Assembly: GCA_902793465.1 (NCBI GenBank)
Contig: CADBDT010000004.1
Coordinates: 62,001 to 126,000 of the forward strand
Origin: an uncultured Coriobacteriaceae bacterium
GTDB taxonomy: Bacteria; Actinomycetota; Coriobacteriia; Coriobacteriales; Atopobiaceae
Direction: 5' to 3'
DNA length: 64,000 nt
In this document: in pieces, positions 33,771 to 42,318 of the stretch
Layout: the number at the start of each line of letters is the position of its first letter
Numbering within the stretch: the stretch's first letter is position 1
The notes under the pieces: model-generated
The model's input: only the letters and a program-made list of their open reading frames with translations
Told to the model about the DNA's origin: nothing
Database searches by the model: none
Made by a program: the position numbers and the translations under genes

Positions 33771-36700
33771 ATGTCGCTAACCATCCTTACCACAGACGAG
33801 GAACGCCTTGCCGGTATCGCTTTGGAACGGCTCGTTGCCGACGGGTGCCAGAGTGGCGGCGTAGTCGTAATGGTGCCGAGCTTTTCTGAGGTACTTCAGG
33901 TGCAAAAGGACCTGGCAGACGAGGGCGCAGGGTTGGGCGTGGAGGTGTGCACGCCAGACTCGTGGATGCGCGACCGATGGGACGTGTGGGGAGACGGCCG
34001 TCGCGTGGTGGACGGTCCCGTGCGGACGCTGTTGATTGCCGAGTGCCTGCGCAAAAGCGCAAACGAGCCCGGTTTAGAGCTTTCGCAGACGCCTGGAACG
34101 GTGCAGCTGCTTGGCTCGCTGGCGCAGCGTGCGCTGCCTTGGTTCGAAGAAGCCATGCGTGAACATGGGGACAGGTTGACTCCTGCCGAGCGTAATGCGG
34201 TATATCTGTTGGACGCATACGAGAGACTAATAAGCGAACGCGGGTTTATAGAGGGAGCGCAATGTGCGTGCCTGCTGCCCGACTCCCTTGCCCAGGCAGA
34301 AGTCTCGCTTCCTCCTGTAGTGCTTGTGGGATTTGACGACCTAAATCGCACAACACGAGAGCTGGTATGTGGATTGGCTCGGCTTACAGAGGTTACCCTG
34401 GTGGTCCGCACTGCCAAGACGCTCTCCTACGAACAGGCTCTGCTCGCTGCAGGCCAGCTAAGGGAGGATGCGGAGTCGCGTGGGGTTAAGGTCTCCAGCG
34501 AGCAAGCGATGCAAGGTGGGTCTGTCAATCGCGATTCCGAGTTGGACGCACTCTTGCGCGCGCTCTTTAGAAAAGGCGCAATGCCTCTGGAGCCAACGGG
34601 GTCCGTGCGAGAGCTGCTGCCCTCGGGGCCTCTTGCGGAGGCGGAACTTATGGCGCGCGAGATTGCGGGACTTGCGCGGGAGGGAGCACGCAGCGTAGTT
34701 GTGGTCGTGCCCGACGTGCGGCGCGCATGGCGCGAGCTTGCGCCCAAGCTACTGGCGCATAACGTTACGGTGCGTGCGCATATGAGCATGTCGCCCGCAG
34801 ATACCGAGTCGGGCCGGGCGTTTGCGGGATACGTGCGCACGGTTGCGCGGCTCGCGGAACTCGTTCCAACGTGGCCGCCGCCGCAGGAGGTGACGGACGG
34901 TACGTATGTGCAGATAGGTGATATGAGTTGGTGGCCACCCACCGAGCTCGTTGACTTTTTGCTTAGCAGCGTCTCGCATGTTGCTCCGGCTAAGGCGCGC
35001 TCGCTCGACATCGCATGGCGCGGTAACCGTCTGCTTTCGCCTTCAGACGTATTGGACCAGCTTCAAAGCGCGAAGGCGACGTCGGATGCGGTCGAGCGTG
35101 CCACGCGGGAGCTTTTGCGCGGCAGGGTAGGATCGGCGGCGTCCAAGCTGCTGGCTCCCTTTGTTGCCGCGGGAGCGGGCACACCTGCGGCGCGTAGCCA
35201 TGCGTCGCTGGCACAGGAGGAGGCCACGGCGGTTCTGGGTGCATATTTAAGCGTGGCGGCAACGCTCAAGGAGCTGGGCTTGACTGCAGACCCCGAGCTC
35301 AAAACGTCCGTCCCGCTGTCCGAGCTGGCCAAGGCAGCACAGATGGCCTTGGAATCCACACGTATAGCTCTGCGGGTGGAGGCGCACGCAGAGCACGAGC
35401 GCGCCTGCGTGCTGCTGGTGGGACGCAGGGCCGCGGCATCCCTGACGCCGGCATCGTTCGACGTCGCCGTGCTGTGTGGGCTTACTTCCACGGACTTTGC
35501 CGTGCCTTCTGCCGAGGGCGAGCTGGAGGGTATTCTTGCGGACCTAGAAGTGGAACAGGAGCAGGACGCCATTACCACGCAGCGCGCGCTCTTTTCTAGA
35601 CTTTGCTCCCTGCCAACCAAACGCCTTTTGCTCGAGCGCCCGCTCTTTGGGTCGGACGCAAAGGAAACCTATCCTGCGGTTATGCTAACAGAGCTGCTAA
35701 GTTGCTATGGACAAGACCTGCCCGCGTCGCAGCTCTCCGAGGACCAAGCGCGTGCGAACCTTTCGGCAACTGGTGCAGAGCCGGCAAAGGTCGAGGAAGA
35801 AGAGGTGGCGCCCGCTGGAAGCGTGGGCAACTCGCTGCGCCGCCTGGTGGTCGTGCCGCAGGAGGGGCAGGCAGAGCTTCCCGACGGACTGCCGGTGCTT
35901 TCTGCATCGCAAATTGAGTCGTACCTCGAGTGTCCGCTTAAGTGGTTTAGTCTGCGTCGCCTGCGCTTGGGCGACAACGACGCCGGATTTGGCCCGCTGG
36001 AGATGGGTACCTTTGCGCATCGCGTTCTCGAGCTCACGTTTGCCCAGCTCTTTGCGGAGGGCAAGGCCGTGCTAAACGTGCGCGACGTGGATGCCATGGC
36101 ATACGCGCATGCTGTATTAGACGAGCAGTTTAGGACCCATGTTGAGCACCAGCACATGCGCGTGGGCAACAGAATGGCCTACCAGGCGCTCATTCCGCAT
36201 TCCTCGAGGGAAGAAAACGACCTGGAGCGTCTGCATCGCGACCTTTCCTCCACGCTGGAGTATTTGGGAACGCGCTTGCAGGGCTACGAGCCGCGTGCCT
36301 TTGAGTGGGGCTTTGGCCGAGGGAACAGAGCGCCGGAGCAGGAGGGACTTCCCATGCTTGCGGAGGCAACCTATGCGGGTGTGCGCGTAACCGGCACGGT
36401 GGACCGCATAGACATAAATGGGCAGGGCCAGGCCGTAATTATTGACTACAAGCACAAGGGACCCACGGGATTCTTTGCGGAATACGCCGCCTTTGGTGGC
36501 AAGGGCGTCCAGGAAGACGAGTTTGTTCTGCCGCGACGCATACAGTCGTTGCTCTATGCACAGGTTGTGCGCAGAGCTTTTTCCGACCTACGCGTGGTGG
36601 GTGCGCTCTACCTTGGCACGCGTGGCAGCCACGAGCTGTCGGGAGTTGTGGACGAGGCACAAGCCGATGCGATATTTGGAGACACGCTTGGCCCGCGACG

Positions 36701-36902
36701 TGCTATGCAGGTTGTGGTAGATCGCTCCCAGTCCTTTGGGCAGGAGGGCGAGGCAGGCATAAACGCCCTGCTCGACGCCACAGAAGAGGCAATCGCGCGC
36801 AAGGTGGATCGCCTGAGAGAAGGTCATATTGAGGCTGCGCCCTGCGACGCCAAGGCGTGCCTATTCTGCCCGGTTTCCAATTGCGAAAAGAGGCTGCAAT
36901 GA
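33771..36902 (+). CDS. addB: AddB-like PD-(D/E)XK nuclease, inactive-helicase subunit
   Basis: A 1043-residue partner of AddA in double-strand break resection. The N-terminal part is a UvrD-like fold without a good Walker A motif, as is usual for AddB. The C-terminal nuclease is complete: SASQIESYLECPLKWFSLRR (first cluster cysteine), the catalytic IDINGQGQAVIIDYKHKG, and the final CDAKACLFCPVSNCEKRLQ, which with the first cysteine makes the [4Fe-4S] staple typical of AddB. I chose ATG 33771, spaced from GGGGGAG, over an upstream ATG at 33696 with no site. The stop overlaps the addA start (ATGA at 36899). Annotation as AddB rests on domain plan and operon; sequence identity to Bacillus AddB is probably low. 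Confidence 0.88.
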   Translation: MSLTILTTDEERLAGIALERLVADGCQSGGVVVMVPSFSEVLQVQKDLADEGAGLGVEVCTPDSWMRDRWDVWGDGRRVVDGPVRTLLIAECLRKSANEPGLELSQTPGTVQLLGSLAQRALPWFEEAMREHGDRLTPAERNAVYLLDAYERLISERGFIEGAQCACLLPDSLAQAEVSLPPVVLVGFDDLNRTTRELVCGLARLTEVTLVVRTAKTLSYEQALLAAGQLREDAESRGVKVSSEQAMQGGSVNRDSELDALLRALFRKGAMPLEPTGSVRELLPSGPLAEAELMAREIAGLAREGARSVVVVVPDVRRAWRELAPKLLAHNVTVRAHMSMSPADTESGRAFAGYVRTVARLAELVPTWPPPQEVTDGTYVQIGDMSWWPPTELVDFLLSSVSHVAPAKARSLDIAWRGNRLLSPSDVLDQLQSAKATSDAVERATRELLRGRVGSAASKLLAPFVAAGAGTPAARSHASLAQEEATAVLGAYLSVAATLKELGLTADPELKTSVPLSELAKAAQMALESTRIALRVEAHAEHERACVLLVGRRAAASLTPASFDVAVLCGLTSTDFAVPSAEGELEGILADLEVEQEQDAITTQRALFSRLCSLPTKRLLLERPLFGSDAKETYPAVMLTELLSCYGQDLPASQLSEDQARANLSATGAEPAKVEEEEVAPAGSVGNSLRRLVVVPQEGQAELPDGLPVLSASQIESYLECPLKWFSLRRLRLGDNDAGFGPLEMGTFAHRVLELTFAQLFAEGKAVLNVRDVDAMAYAHAVLDEQFRTHVEHQHMRVGNRMAYQALIPHSSREENDLERLHRDLSSTLEYLGTRLQGYEPRAFEWGFGRGNRAPEQEGLPMLAEATYAGVRVTGTVDRIDINGQGQAVIIDYKHKGPTGFFAEYAAFGGKGVQEDEFVLPRRIQSLLYAQVVRRAFSDLRVVGALYLGTRGSHELSGVVDEAQADAIFGDTLGPRRAMQVVVDRSQSFGQEGEAGINALLDATEEAIARKVDRLREGHIEAAPCDAKACLFCPVSNCEKRLQ

Positions 36903-39900
36903 GTGGCATAGACCTTTCGACGCTCAACGAGGCGCAGCGTCGTATAGCAACCACGCTCGACGACCCGCTGTTCGTGCAGGCAGGTGCGGGTTCGGGAAAG
37001 ACGTTTACGCTTACGCGGCGTGTGGTTTGGGCACTTTCGGAGGGCTCCGGAGCCGATGGCAGGCCGTTTTTGGACGACCTCTCGCAGGTTCTGGTAATTA
37101 CCTTTACCAATGCGGCTGCCAGAGAAATAAAGGAGCGCGTTCGCGCAACCCTTCGCGACGCGGGGATGCACGAGCTGTCCCTTTCCGTTGACTCCGCGTG
37201 GATAAGTACCATCCACGGCATGTGTCAGCGAATCCTTAGGCGCAATGCGCTCCAACTGGGGCTCGATCCCGGCTTTGGGGTATGCGATACGCACCTGCAG
37301 GAACAGATGATAGACGAGGCAATCGAACGCGCGGTGGGAGCGGCAAGGCGCAACGCAAAGCGCGACTCGGTTATATGGCGCATGTTTGAGGAGCTGGAGT
37401 ATTCTGGCGTTATTACGCGCGTGCGTACGCTCGTGAACCTTGCCCATGCGGCAAACGAGGGGTTTGAATCGCTGCTCGTGGCAGAGGCAGGTGCTGCTGG
37501 TGGCATTGCCGCGGCCATGAGCGACCTTACGCGCTCGTACGAAGCCATGGGGTCGGCAAAGGGCCTGAGTGCAGCGGCGCAAAAGGCGGTAGGCCCGTCT
37601 CTCGAGGCACTGCGCGGGTTCGAAGCATTGCCGCCCTCGCACCGTACGCCGCAACGCGCACTCGAGGCACTTGCAGCATGCAAGATGCCACGTTCCTCGA
37701 AGGCAATTGCGGATTTTCACGCAGAGGCAAAGGCGGGGCTTGAGTATGCGAGGGCAATGGCAGCGCTTGAGGGCGCAGCCGAGTTGGCGCCGGTGCTCGT
37801 GGACCTTGCACAGCGTACCGACGAGTGCTATGTGCAGCTCAAACGCTCACAGGCACTTTTGGACAACGATGACCTTATTACCCTTGCGCTCGACGCCGTG
37901 CGCAACGACCCGGTGGTGGAGGCCCGCTATGCGGGACGCTTCCGCCTCGTAATGGTGGACGAGTTCCAAGACACCGACACAAAGCAGCTCGAGCTCATCT
38001 CGCTGCTTGCCGGGGGAGGAGCTGGCCGGAGCTCTAACGCAACAGAGCTGGCTTCCCGAAATCGGGGTGCCGCTAGGGGATATTCCCCTACGGGTACATC
38101 GCGGACGGACTACTTCGCAAGGGAATGGCCTGCTCGCGATGTACCCGATGGGGAGTATCCCCTAGCGGCACACAAGTCCGCCTCGGTCGCCGACCTCGGC
38201 AAGCAACGAGACATTGCTCGAGCGGCGTCGTCGCAGGATGCCTCTGGCGGGGAGGCTCCGCGGCACCTGGCAACGGTGGGGGATGCGCAGCAATCCATCT
38301 ATCGCTTCCGCGGAGCAGACGTCTCTGTGTTTAACGCGCACGGCACGCATGTGCCCGAGGCCGGACACGTGCGGTTGGACATGAACTACCGCAGCCACGC
38401 AGACGTTCTTGCGTTCGTAGACGCCGTGTGTGGGGGCCCAGCGGGGGTGCTTAACGACTTTATGCACCTGGATGCATGTCCCACGCGCAAGGACGGCTAC
38501 CGCGCCGTCTCGTTGCCACGCGTGGCCATAGAAGTAACCACGAGCCAAGAGAAGGGCGTAAATGCGCTGGATCGCACGATGCAGCTTGCGAGCCAGGTTG
38601 CCGACCGGCTGGCCCAGTACAGTGCTGCCGGCGAGTCTGCCGGTGGAATGGCGCTGCTCCTAGGCTCCACCACCCACGCCGACTGCTACATAGACGCATT
38701 GCGGGAGCGTGGCCTGGAGTGCGTGGTAACGGGTGGATCCACCTTTACCAAGGCGCCAGAAGTGGGGGTCATGCTGGCACTGCTGCGCACGCTGGCTAAT
38801 CCGCGCGACACCCAGTCGGGATTGTTCCCTTTGCTTTCGAGCGAGATGTTTGAGCTGGACGCAAACGATTTCCTGCAACTTGGCTCGCGAAAACAGCAGA
38901 AGCTGGAGGCGCCAACCAAGCGCACGATTGACCGAGGTCTGGATGAGTTCGAGTTCTTTGGCGGTGTAGCGCCCTCGGCGCGGCTCGAACTTGCGCACGA
39001 GGTTCTTGCAAAGGCGCTGGAAGACGTTAGTACGAAGCCGATCGCAGACGTATGCATGGACGTGGCAATGGGCTCGGGCTGGCTGTCACGTCTCGAAGGG
39101 CAGGGGCCACAGGGCATCGCACGCGAGGCAAACGTGCTGGCAGCCATCCGCTATATACGCGACCTCACCTCCGAGCTGGGGCTCGGGCCTGTGCGCGCAG
39201 CCGCCGAGTTCGCACACTGGCTGGACGTGACTAAGGTCCCACCTGCATCGCTTGCGGGTGCCGAACAGAACACGGTGCGCGTAATGACCATCCATGCATC
39301 CAAGGGCTTGGAGTACCCAGTCGTCGCGGTCGCCGAGTGCTGGGCCAATCCCAAACAGGACGGTGGGCTCTGGTCGGGAAAGAACGGCGAGGGACAGACG
39401 GAGGCGGTGCTCGCTCCAAAAGGCGGCGTTAAGCTCGATGCTGCAGAAGATGCGTGCAGATCGGGCGACATCGTGGATACCGCCTGTAGGTTGCTTAACA
39501 ACGCGCGTGCTGCGGACGCGCAAGAAAAGGCGCGCTTGCTCTACGTCGCACTCACCCGTGCGCGCGAGGCGCTCGTTCTTGCCATGAACGTTCCCACCTC
39601 CAAGCAGGGCATATCGTCCGAGCTTGCAGCGGGTGTGGTGGATGCGATTATGGGCGGCGAGCTTCCGCCAGAAGGGGAGTGCTCGCTGGACTATGGTGGC
39701 TCGGCGCCGGCGTGCGTGCGCCATGTGGTCGCAACACACCACGAGGTCGAGACGTCCGATGCAGACGAGGCAATGCGTGTTGTGGGACTCTATCCTGTGG
39801 AAAGAATCTCTTGCGACGAGGTCTCGCTCGTGCGTGCCCGCGAGGACGTGTTTAGCTACAGCTCTGCGCTGGCGGGCTTGTCGCATGGGGGAGAGGCTGC

Positions 39901-40492
39901 GTCGCCCGCACGTGGCAATGCGCGTCCGGCACCCATGCCGCGCAAGGAGGAGCGCGAGGCGGAGGCCGCTGGTGAGCCGGTTACGTCCGACGAGGACAAG
40001 GCCACCAACTTGGGATCCGCATTCCACATGATTGCCCAAGCAATGGTGGAGTCTGCTGGCGAGCTGCCAGATGCGCGTGTGGATGCCATCTGCCGCCGAT
40101 GGGGCCTCTCGCCACGCCAACGCGCGCGGCTGGACGCTGCACTGTCCATGTGGCGTACGAGCGAACTGCGTGCAGAGGCGCTCGGTTGGGGTATGGTGCG
40201 TGCGGAGGTGCCGTTCTTCACGCTTTCTGGCAAAAGCCCCCACGGTCGCTACGTAGAGGGCGCCATCGACCTGCTGTGTACCAACGGTTCAGCATGCGAG
40301 GGTGCGGCATTGGTGGTGGACTACAAAACGGGAGACTTGCGCCTAACCGAGGATCAGGTGCATGCGCGCCATGCCGCTCAGGCCGAGCTTTACGCCAGCG
40401 TGCTTCTCTCGCTGGGGTTCGACTCTGTGGAGTGCGCCTTTATAGCTGTAGAGACAGGCGTCGTTGCACGCTACAAGTTTGGTAGCAACTAG
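36899..40492 (+). CDS. addA: AddA helicase-nuclease carrying an in-frame palindromic repeat
   Basis: A 1197-residue UvrD-family helicase with C-terminal nuclease. Motifs: Walker A QAGAGSGKTFTLTRR (residues 23-37), motif Ia FTNAAAREIKERVR, motif II MVDEFQDTDTKQLE (about 350), motif III GDAQQSIYRFRGADV (about 460), motif V-type MTIHASKGLEYPVVAV, motif VI YVALTRAREALVLA, and the nuclease motif VVDYKTGD near the end. Between motifs II and III, residues about 390-424 are the translation of a 105-bp family A palindrome (RGYSPTGTSRTDYFAREW and on), with no frame break. Motifs II and III are normally separated by a shorter variable loop, so the protein may tolerate it. It overlaps addB by four bases. 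Confidence 0.93.
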   Translation: MSGIDLSTLNEAQRRIATTLDDPLFVQAGAGSGKTFTLTRRVVWALSEGSGADGRPFLDDLSQVLVITFTNAAAREIKERVRATLRDAGMHELSLSVDSAWISTIHGMCQRILRRNALQLGLDPGFGVCDTHLQEQMIDEAIERAVGAARRNAKRDSVIWRMFEELEYSGVITRVRTLVNLAHAANEGFESLLVAEAGAAGGIAAAMSDLTRSYEAMGSAKGLSAAAQKAVGPSLEALRGFEALPPSHRTPQRALEALAACKMPRSSKAIADFHAEAKAGLEYARAMAALEGAAELAPVLVDLAQRTDECYVQLKRSQALLDNDDLITLALDAVRNDPVVEARYAGRFRLVMVDEFQDTDTKQLELISLLAGGGAGRSSNATELASRNRGAARGYSPTGTSRTDYFAREWPARDVPDGEYPLAAHKSASVADLGKQRDIARAASSQDASGGEAPRHLATVGDAQQSIYRFRGADVSVFNAHGTHVPEAGHVRLDMNYRSHADVLAFVDAVCGGPAGVLNDFMHLDACPTRKDGYRAVSLPRVAIEVTTSQEKGVNALDRTMQLASQVADRLAQYSAAGESAGGMALLLGSTTHADCYIDALRERGLECVVTGGSTFTKAPEVGVMLALLRTLANPRDTQSGLFPLLSSEMFELDANDFLQLGSRKQQKLEAPTKRTIDRGLDEFEFFGGVAPSARLELAHEVLAKALEDVSTKPIADVCMDVAMGSGWLSRLEGQGPQGIAREANVLAAIRYIRDLTSELGLGPVRAAAEFAHWLDVTKVPPASLAGAEQNTVRVMTIHASKGLEYPVVAVAECWANPKQDGGLWSGKNGEGQTEAVLAPKGGVKLDAAEDACRSGDIVDTACRLLNNARAADAQEKARLLYVALTRAREALVLAMNVPTSKQGISSELAAGVVDAIMGGELPPEGECSLDYGGSAPACVRHVVATHHEVETSDADEAMRVVGLYPVERISCDEVSLVRAREDVFSYSSALAGLSHGGEAASPARGNARPAPMPRKEEREAEAAGEPVTSDEDKATNLGSAFHMIAQAMVESAGELPDARVDAICRRWGLSPRQRARLDAALSMWRTSELRAEALGWGMVRAEVPFFTLSGKSPHGRYVEGAIDLLCTNGSACEGAALVVDYKTGDLRLTEDQVHARHAAQAELYASVLLSLGFDSVECAFIAVETGVVARYKFGSN
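38067..38171. repeat. Palindromic element family A, copy 5, inside the addA coding sequence
   Basis: Left arm GTGCCGCTAGGGGATATTCC and right arm ending GAGTATCCCCTAGCGGCAC match the intergenic copies. The length is 105 bp, a multiple of three, and the reading frame used has no stop. It lies between the codons for helicase motifs II and III. Confidence 0.92.
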
Positions 40493-40559
40493 TGGAGCGT
40501 TTCAAATGCGCCTCCCTACTCTTGTTGGCGGGCAATTCGATTTCTTTACTGGTTTTACA

Positions 40560-40592
40560 AAACCTATCAAGAGGGGTACTCCCCCTTGATAG
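40560..40592. repeat. Palindromic element family B, single hairpin
   Basis: ACCTATCAAG pairs with CTTGATAGGT around AGGGGTACTCCCC. It is one half of the double hairpin seen at 8957 and 60103, with two base changes that keep pairing. It lies between convergent addA and the AAA-ATPase gene and may terminate both. Confidence 0.8.
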
Positions 40593-40608
40593 GTGAGCGC
40601 CTCTTCGT

Positions 40609-42192
40609 TCACCCGAGCTCAATGCGCTCGATCGTGCACTCGTGCTCGTCGGTGTCCTCGCGGTAGGTAATTCCCACCAGCACGCACTCGCCAGAGAGGC
40701 CCGCGAGCGCCACAGGGTAGTCACGCGCGCGAATCTGGTCGATTGCGGCATTTGCATCCTTGCTCCACTTGAGTTCTACCACCAGAGGAGGAAGCTTCGA
40801 GCCTAGCTTGGGTATAAACGCGAGGTCTGCGTAGCCACGCCCTCCTGGCAGTTTATCCACCCGCAGGTAGTCGTCCACGCTCCAGATGTAGGCGAGCTTA
40901 ACGGCGGCGCGCAGTGCCTGCTCGTCGTTGTAATAGTGCGGCCCGGCGGCGCTGTTGTGGGCTCGGCGCACCGCATCGGCCACGTACGTGGCGTCTCCCT
41001 CCAGAGTGCGGCGTTGTAGCTCGCGCGAGTCGCGCACCAGGCGCGCAAGCTCGGGGCGGGCGCCCGCCTCCACCGACACAGCAAACTCGCGGCGGATCTC
41101 CTCGTTGGGGATGAACACAGTTCTTTCTATCTCGTCGTAGCCAAGGTAGCCCAGGTGCACGAGCAGGGTGTACACGTCGTTCTTCGAGCGTATGGTGCGC
41201 ATGTCGTTTTCGAAATGGGCTACATTTACAGGCACGTGCTGTCCGTCGAGCATGGCCACGAGGTCCTGCTGAATACCGTCGAAGTCCATATCGATGTAGA
41301 CCTGCAGAGCCTCGTAGGCCTCGGTTGAGGTCCAGTAGTTAGAGTAGTGCCCGCTGCCGATTGCGCGCGCCACGGAGTTGGGGTTGTACACGTGGAGCTG
41401 CTCTGAGCCCTTTCCGATAAGGTACCCGTCGTACCAGCGCTCCATCTGGGCATAATCCATGCCAAAGCGGGCGCATAGGCGCTCGACCTCGTCTGCGTTA
41501 AAGCCCACAAGCTGCGCCAGGTCCTTAGGGTCGACCACCGAGTACTCGTCAAACAGGTTGAGCGCCGAGTGTTGCCCGTACTTCTTGATGGGTAGGATGC
41601 CCGTCATGTACGCGGCATCCACGTAGGGCGCGCCCTTAAAGAGGTCGCGCAGGAAGTCAAGCCAGCGTCGCTGTAGGGCCTCGTCTTCGGCGGCCTCGCG
41701 CATGGGGCAGTCCCACTCGTCGATTACGAACACGAAGCCAGAGCCCTTGAGGTCCGCCGCGAGCTCGAGTGCACCGGCGAGGTCTCCCTCGAGGTAGGGT
41801 TGCGCCTCGGGCCACGCGCGCAGAATCTCGGTGAGCACACAGGTCTTAAACGTCTCCACCAGGTTCTGTATCCCGCCGCCGCGCCCAATCAAGCGCTGGG
41901 CGTCCACGCGTATTACGTCGTGGGCATTGAGGTGTTGCTCGAAGGAAGGATCGGAGGCTACCTTGAGTCCCTCGAACTGCGCGCGGGAGTCGCAGCCACG
42001 GGAGTAGTAGGCCACCAGCATGTTTGCGTCCACGGACTTGCCAAAGCGTCGTGGCCGGCTTATGGCCACGAAGCCAGAATCAAGGCAAAGACGTGCGTTC
42101 ATAAACGACAAAAGCTCGCTCTTGTCAACATAGAACTGCGCGTTGAGCGCACGTTGGAACATTCGGTTTCCCGGATTAAGGTAGATTCCCAT
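40609..42192 (-). CDS. AAA-ATPase-like / PD-(D/E)XK nuclease superfamily protein (DUF1703)
   Basis: A 527-residue protein of the AAA-ATPase_like plus DUF1703 family, common in anaerobes and often in many copies. The N-terminal half has NAQFYVDKSELLSFMN, the P-loop-like SRPRRFGKSVDANML and FVIDEWDCPMREAAED (Walker B type). The C-terminal part holds the nuclease-like motif DLAFIPKLGSKLPPLVVELK with KWSKDANAAIDQI. The cellular role of the family is not established; defence or mobile-element control has been suggested for related proteins. ATG 42192 lies behind GGGAGGGTGA. It is a single gene, divergent from dnaE. Confidence 0.87.
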   Translation of the reverse strand: MGIYLNPGNRMFQRALNAQFYVDKSELLSFMNARLCLDSGFVAISRPRRFGKSVDANMLVAYYSRGCDSRAQFEGLKVASDPSFEQHLNAHDVIRVDAQRLIGRGGGIQNLVETFKTCVLTEILRAWPEAQPYLEGDLAGALELAADLKGSGFVFVIDEWDCPMREAAEDEALQRRWLDFLRDLFKGAPYVDAAYMTGILPIKKYGQHSALNLFDEYSVVDPKDLAQLVGFNADEVERLCARFGMDYAQMERWYDGYLIGKGSEQLHVYNPNSVARAIGSGHYSNYWTSTEAYEALQVYIDMDFDGIQQDLVAMLDGQHVPVNVAHFENDMRTIRSKNDVYTLLVHLGYLGYDEIERTVFIPNEEIRREFAVSVEAGARPELARLVRDSRELQRRTLEGDATYVADAVRRAHNSAAGPHYYNDEQALRAAVKLAYIWSVDDYLRVDKLPGGRGYADLAFIPKLGSKLPPLVVELKWSKDANAAIDQIRARDYPVALAGLSGECVLVGITYREDTDEHECTIERIELG

Positions 42193-42318
42193 TCACCCTC
42201 CCGGATGCGTTGGTCCTTGAAAACAGTATACCCGCATCTAGAGGCCAATCCCGCGCATATTAATGTCGCAGAGTTGTAGTACACTTGTTCCTCAATCCTC
42301 AACAGAAAGGACGAGCCC

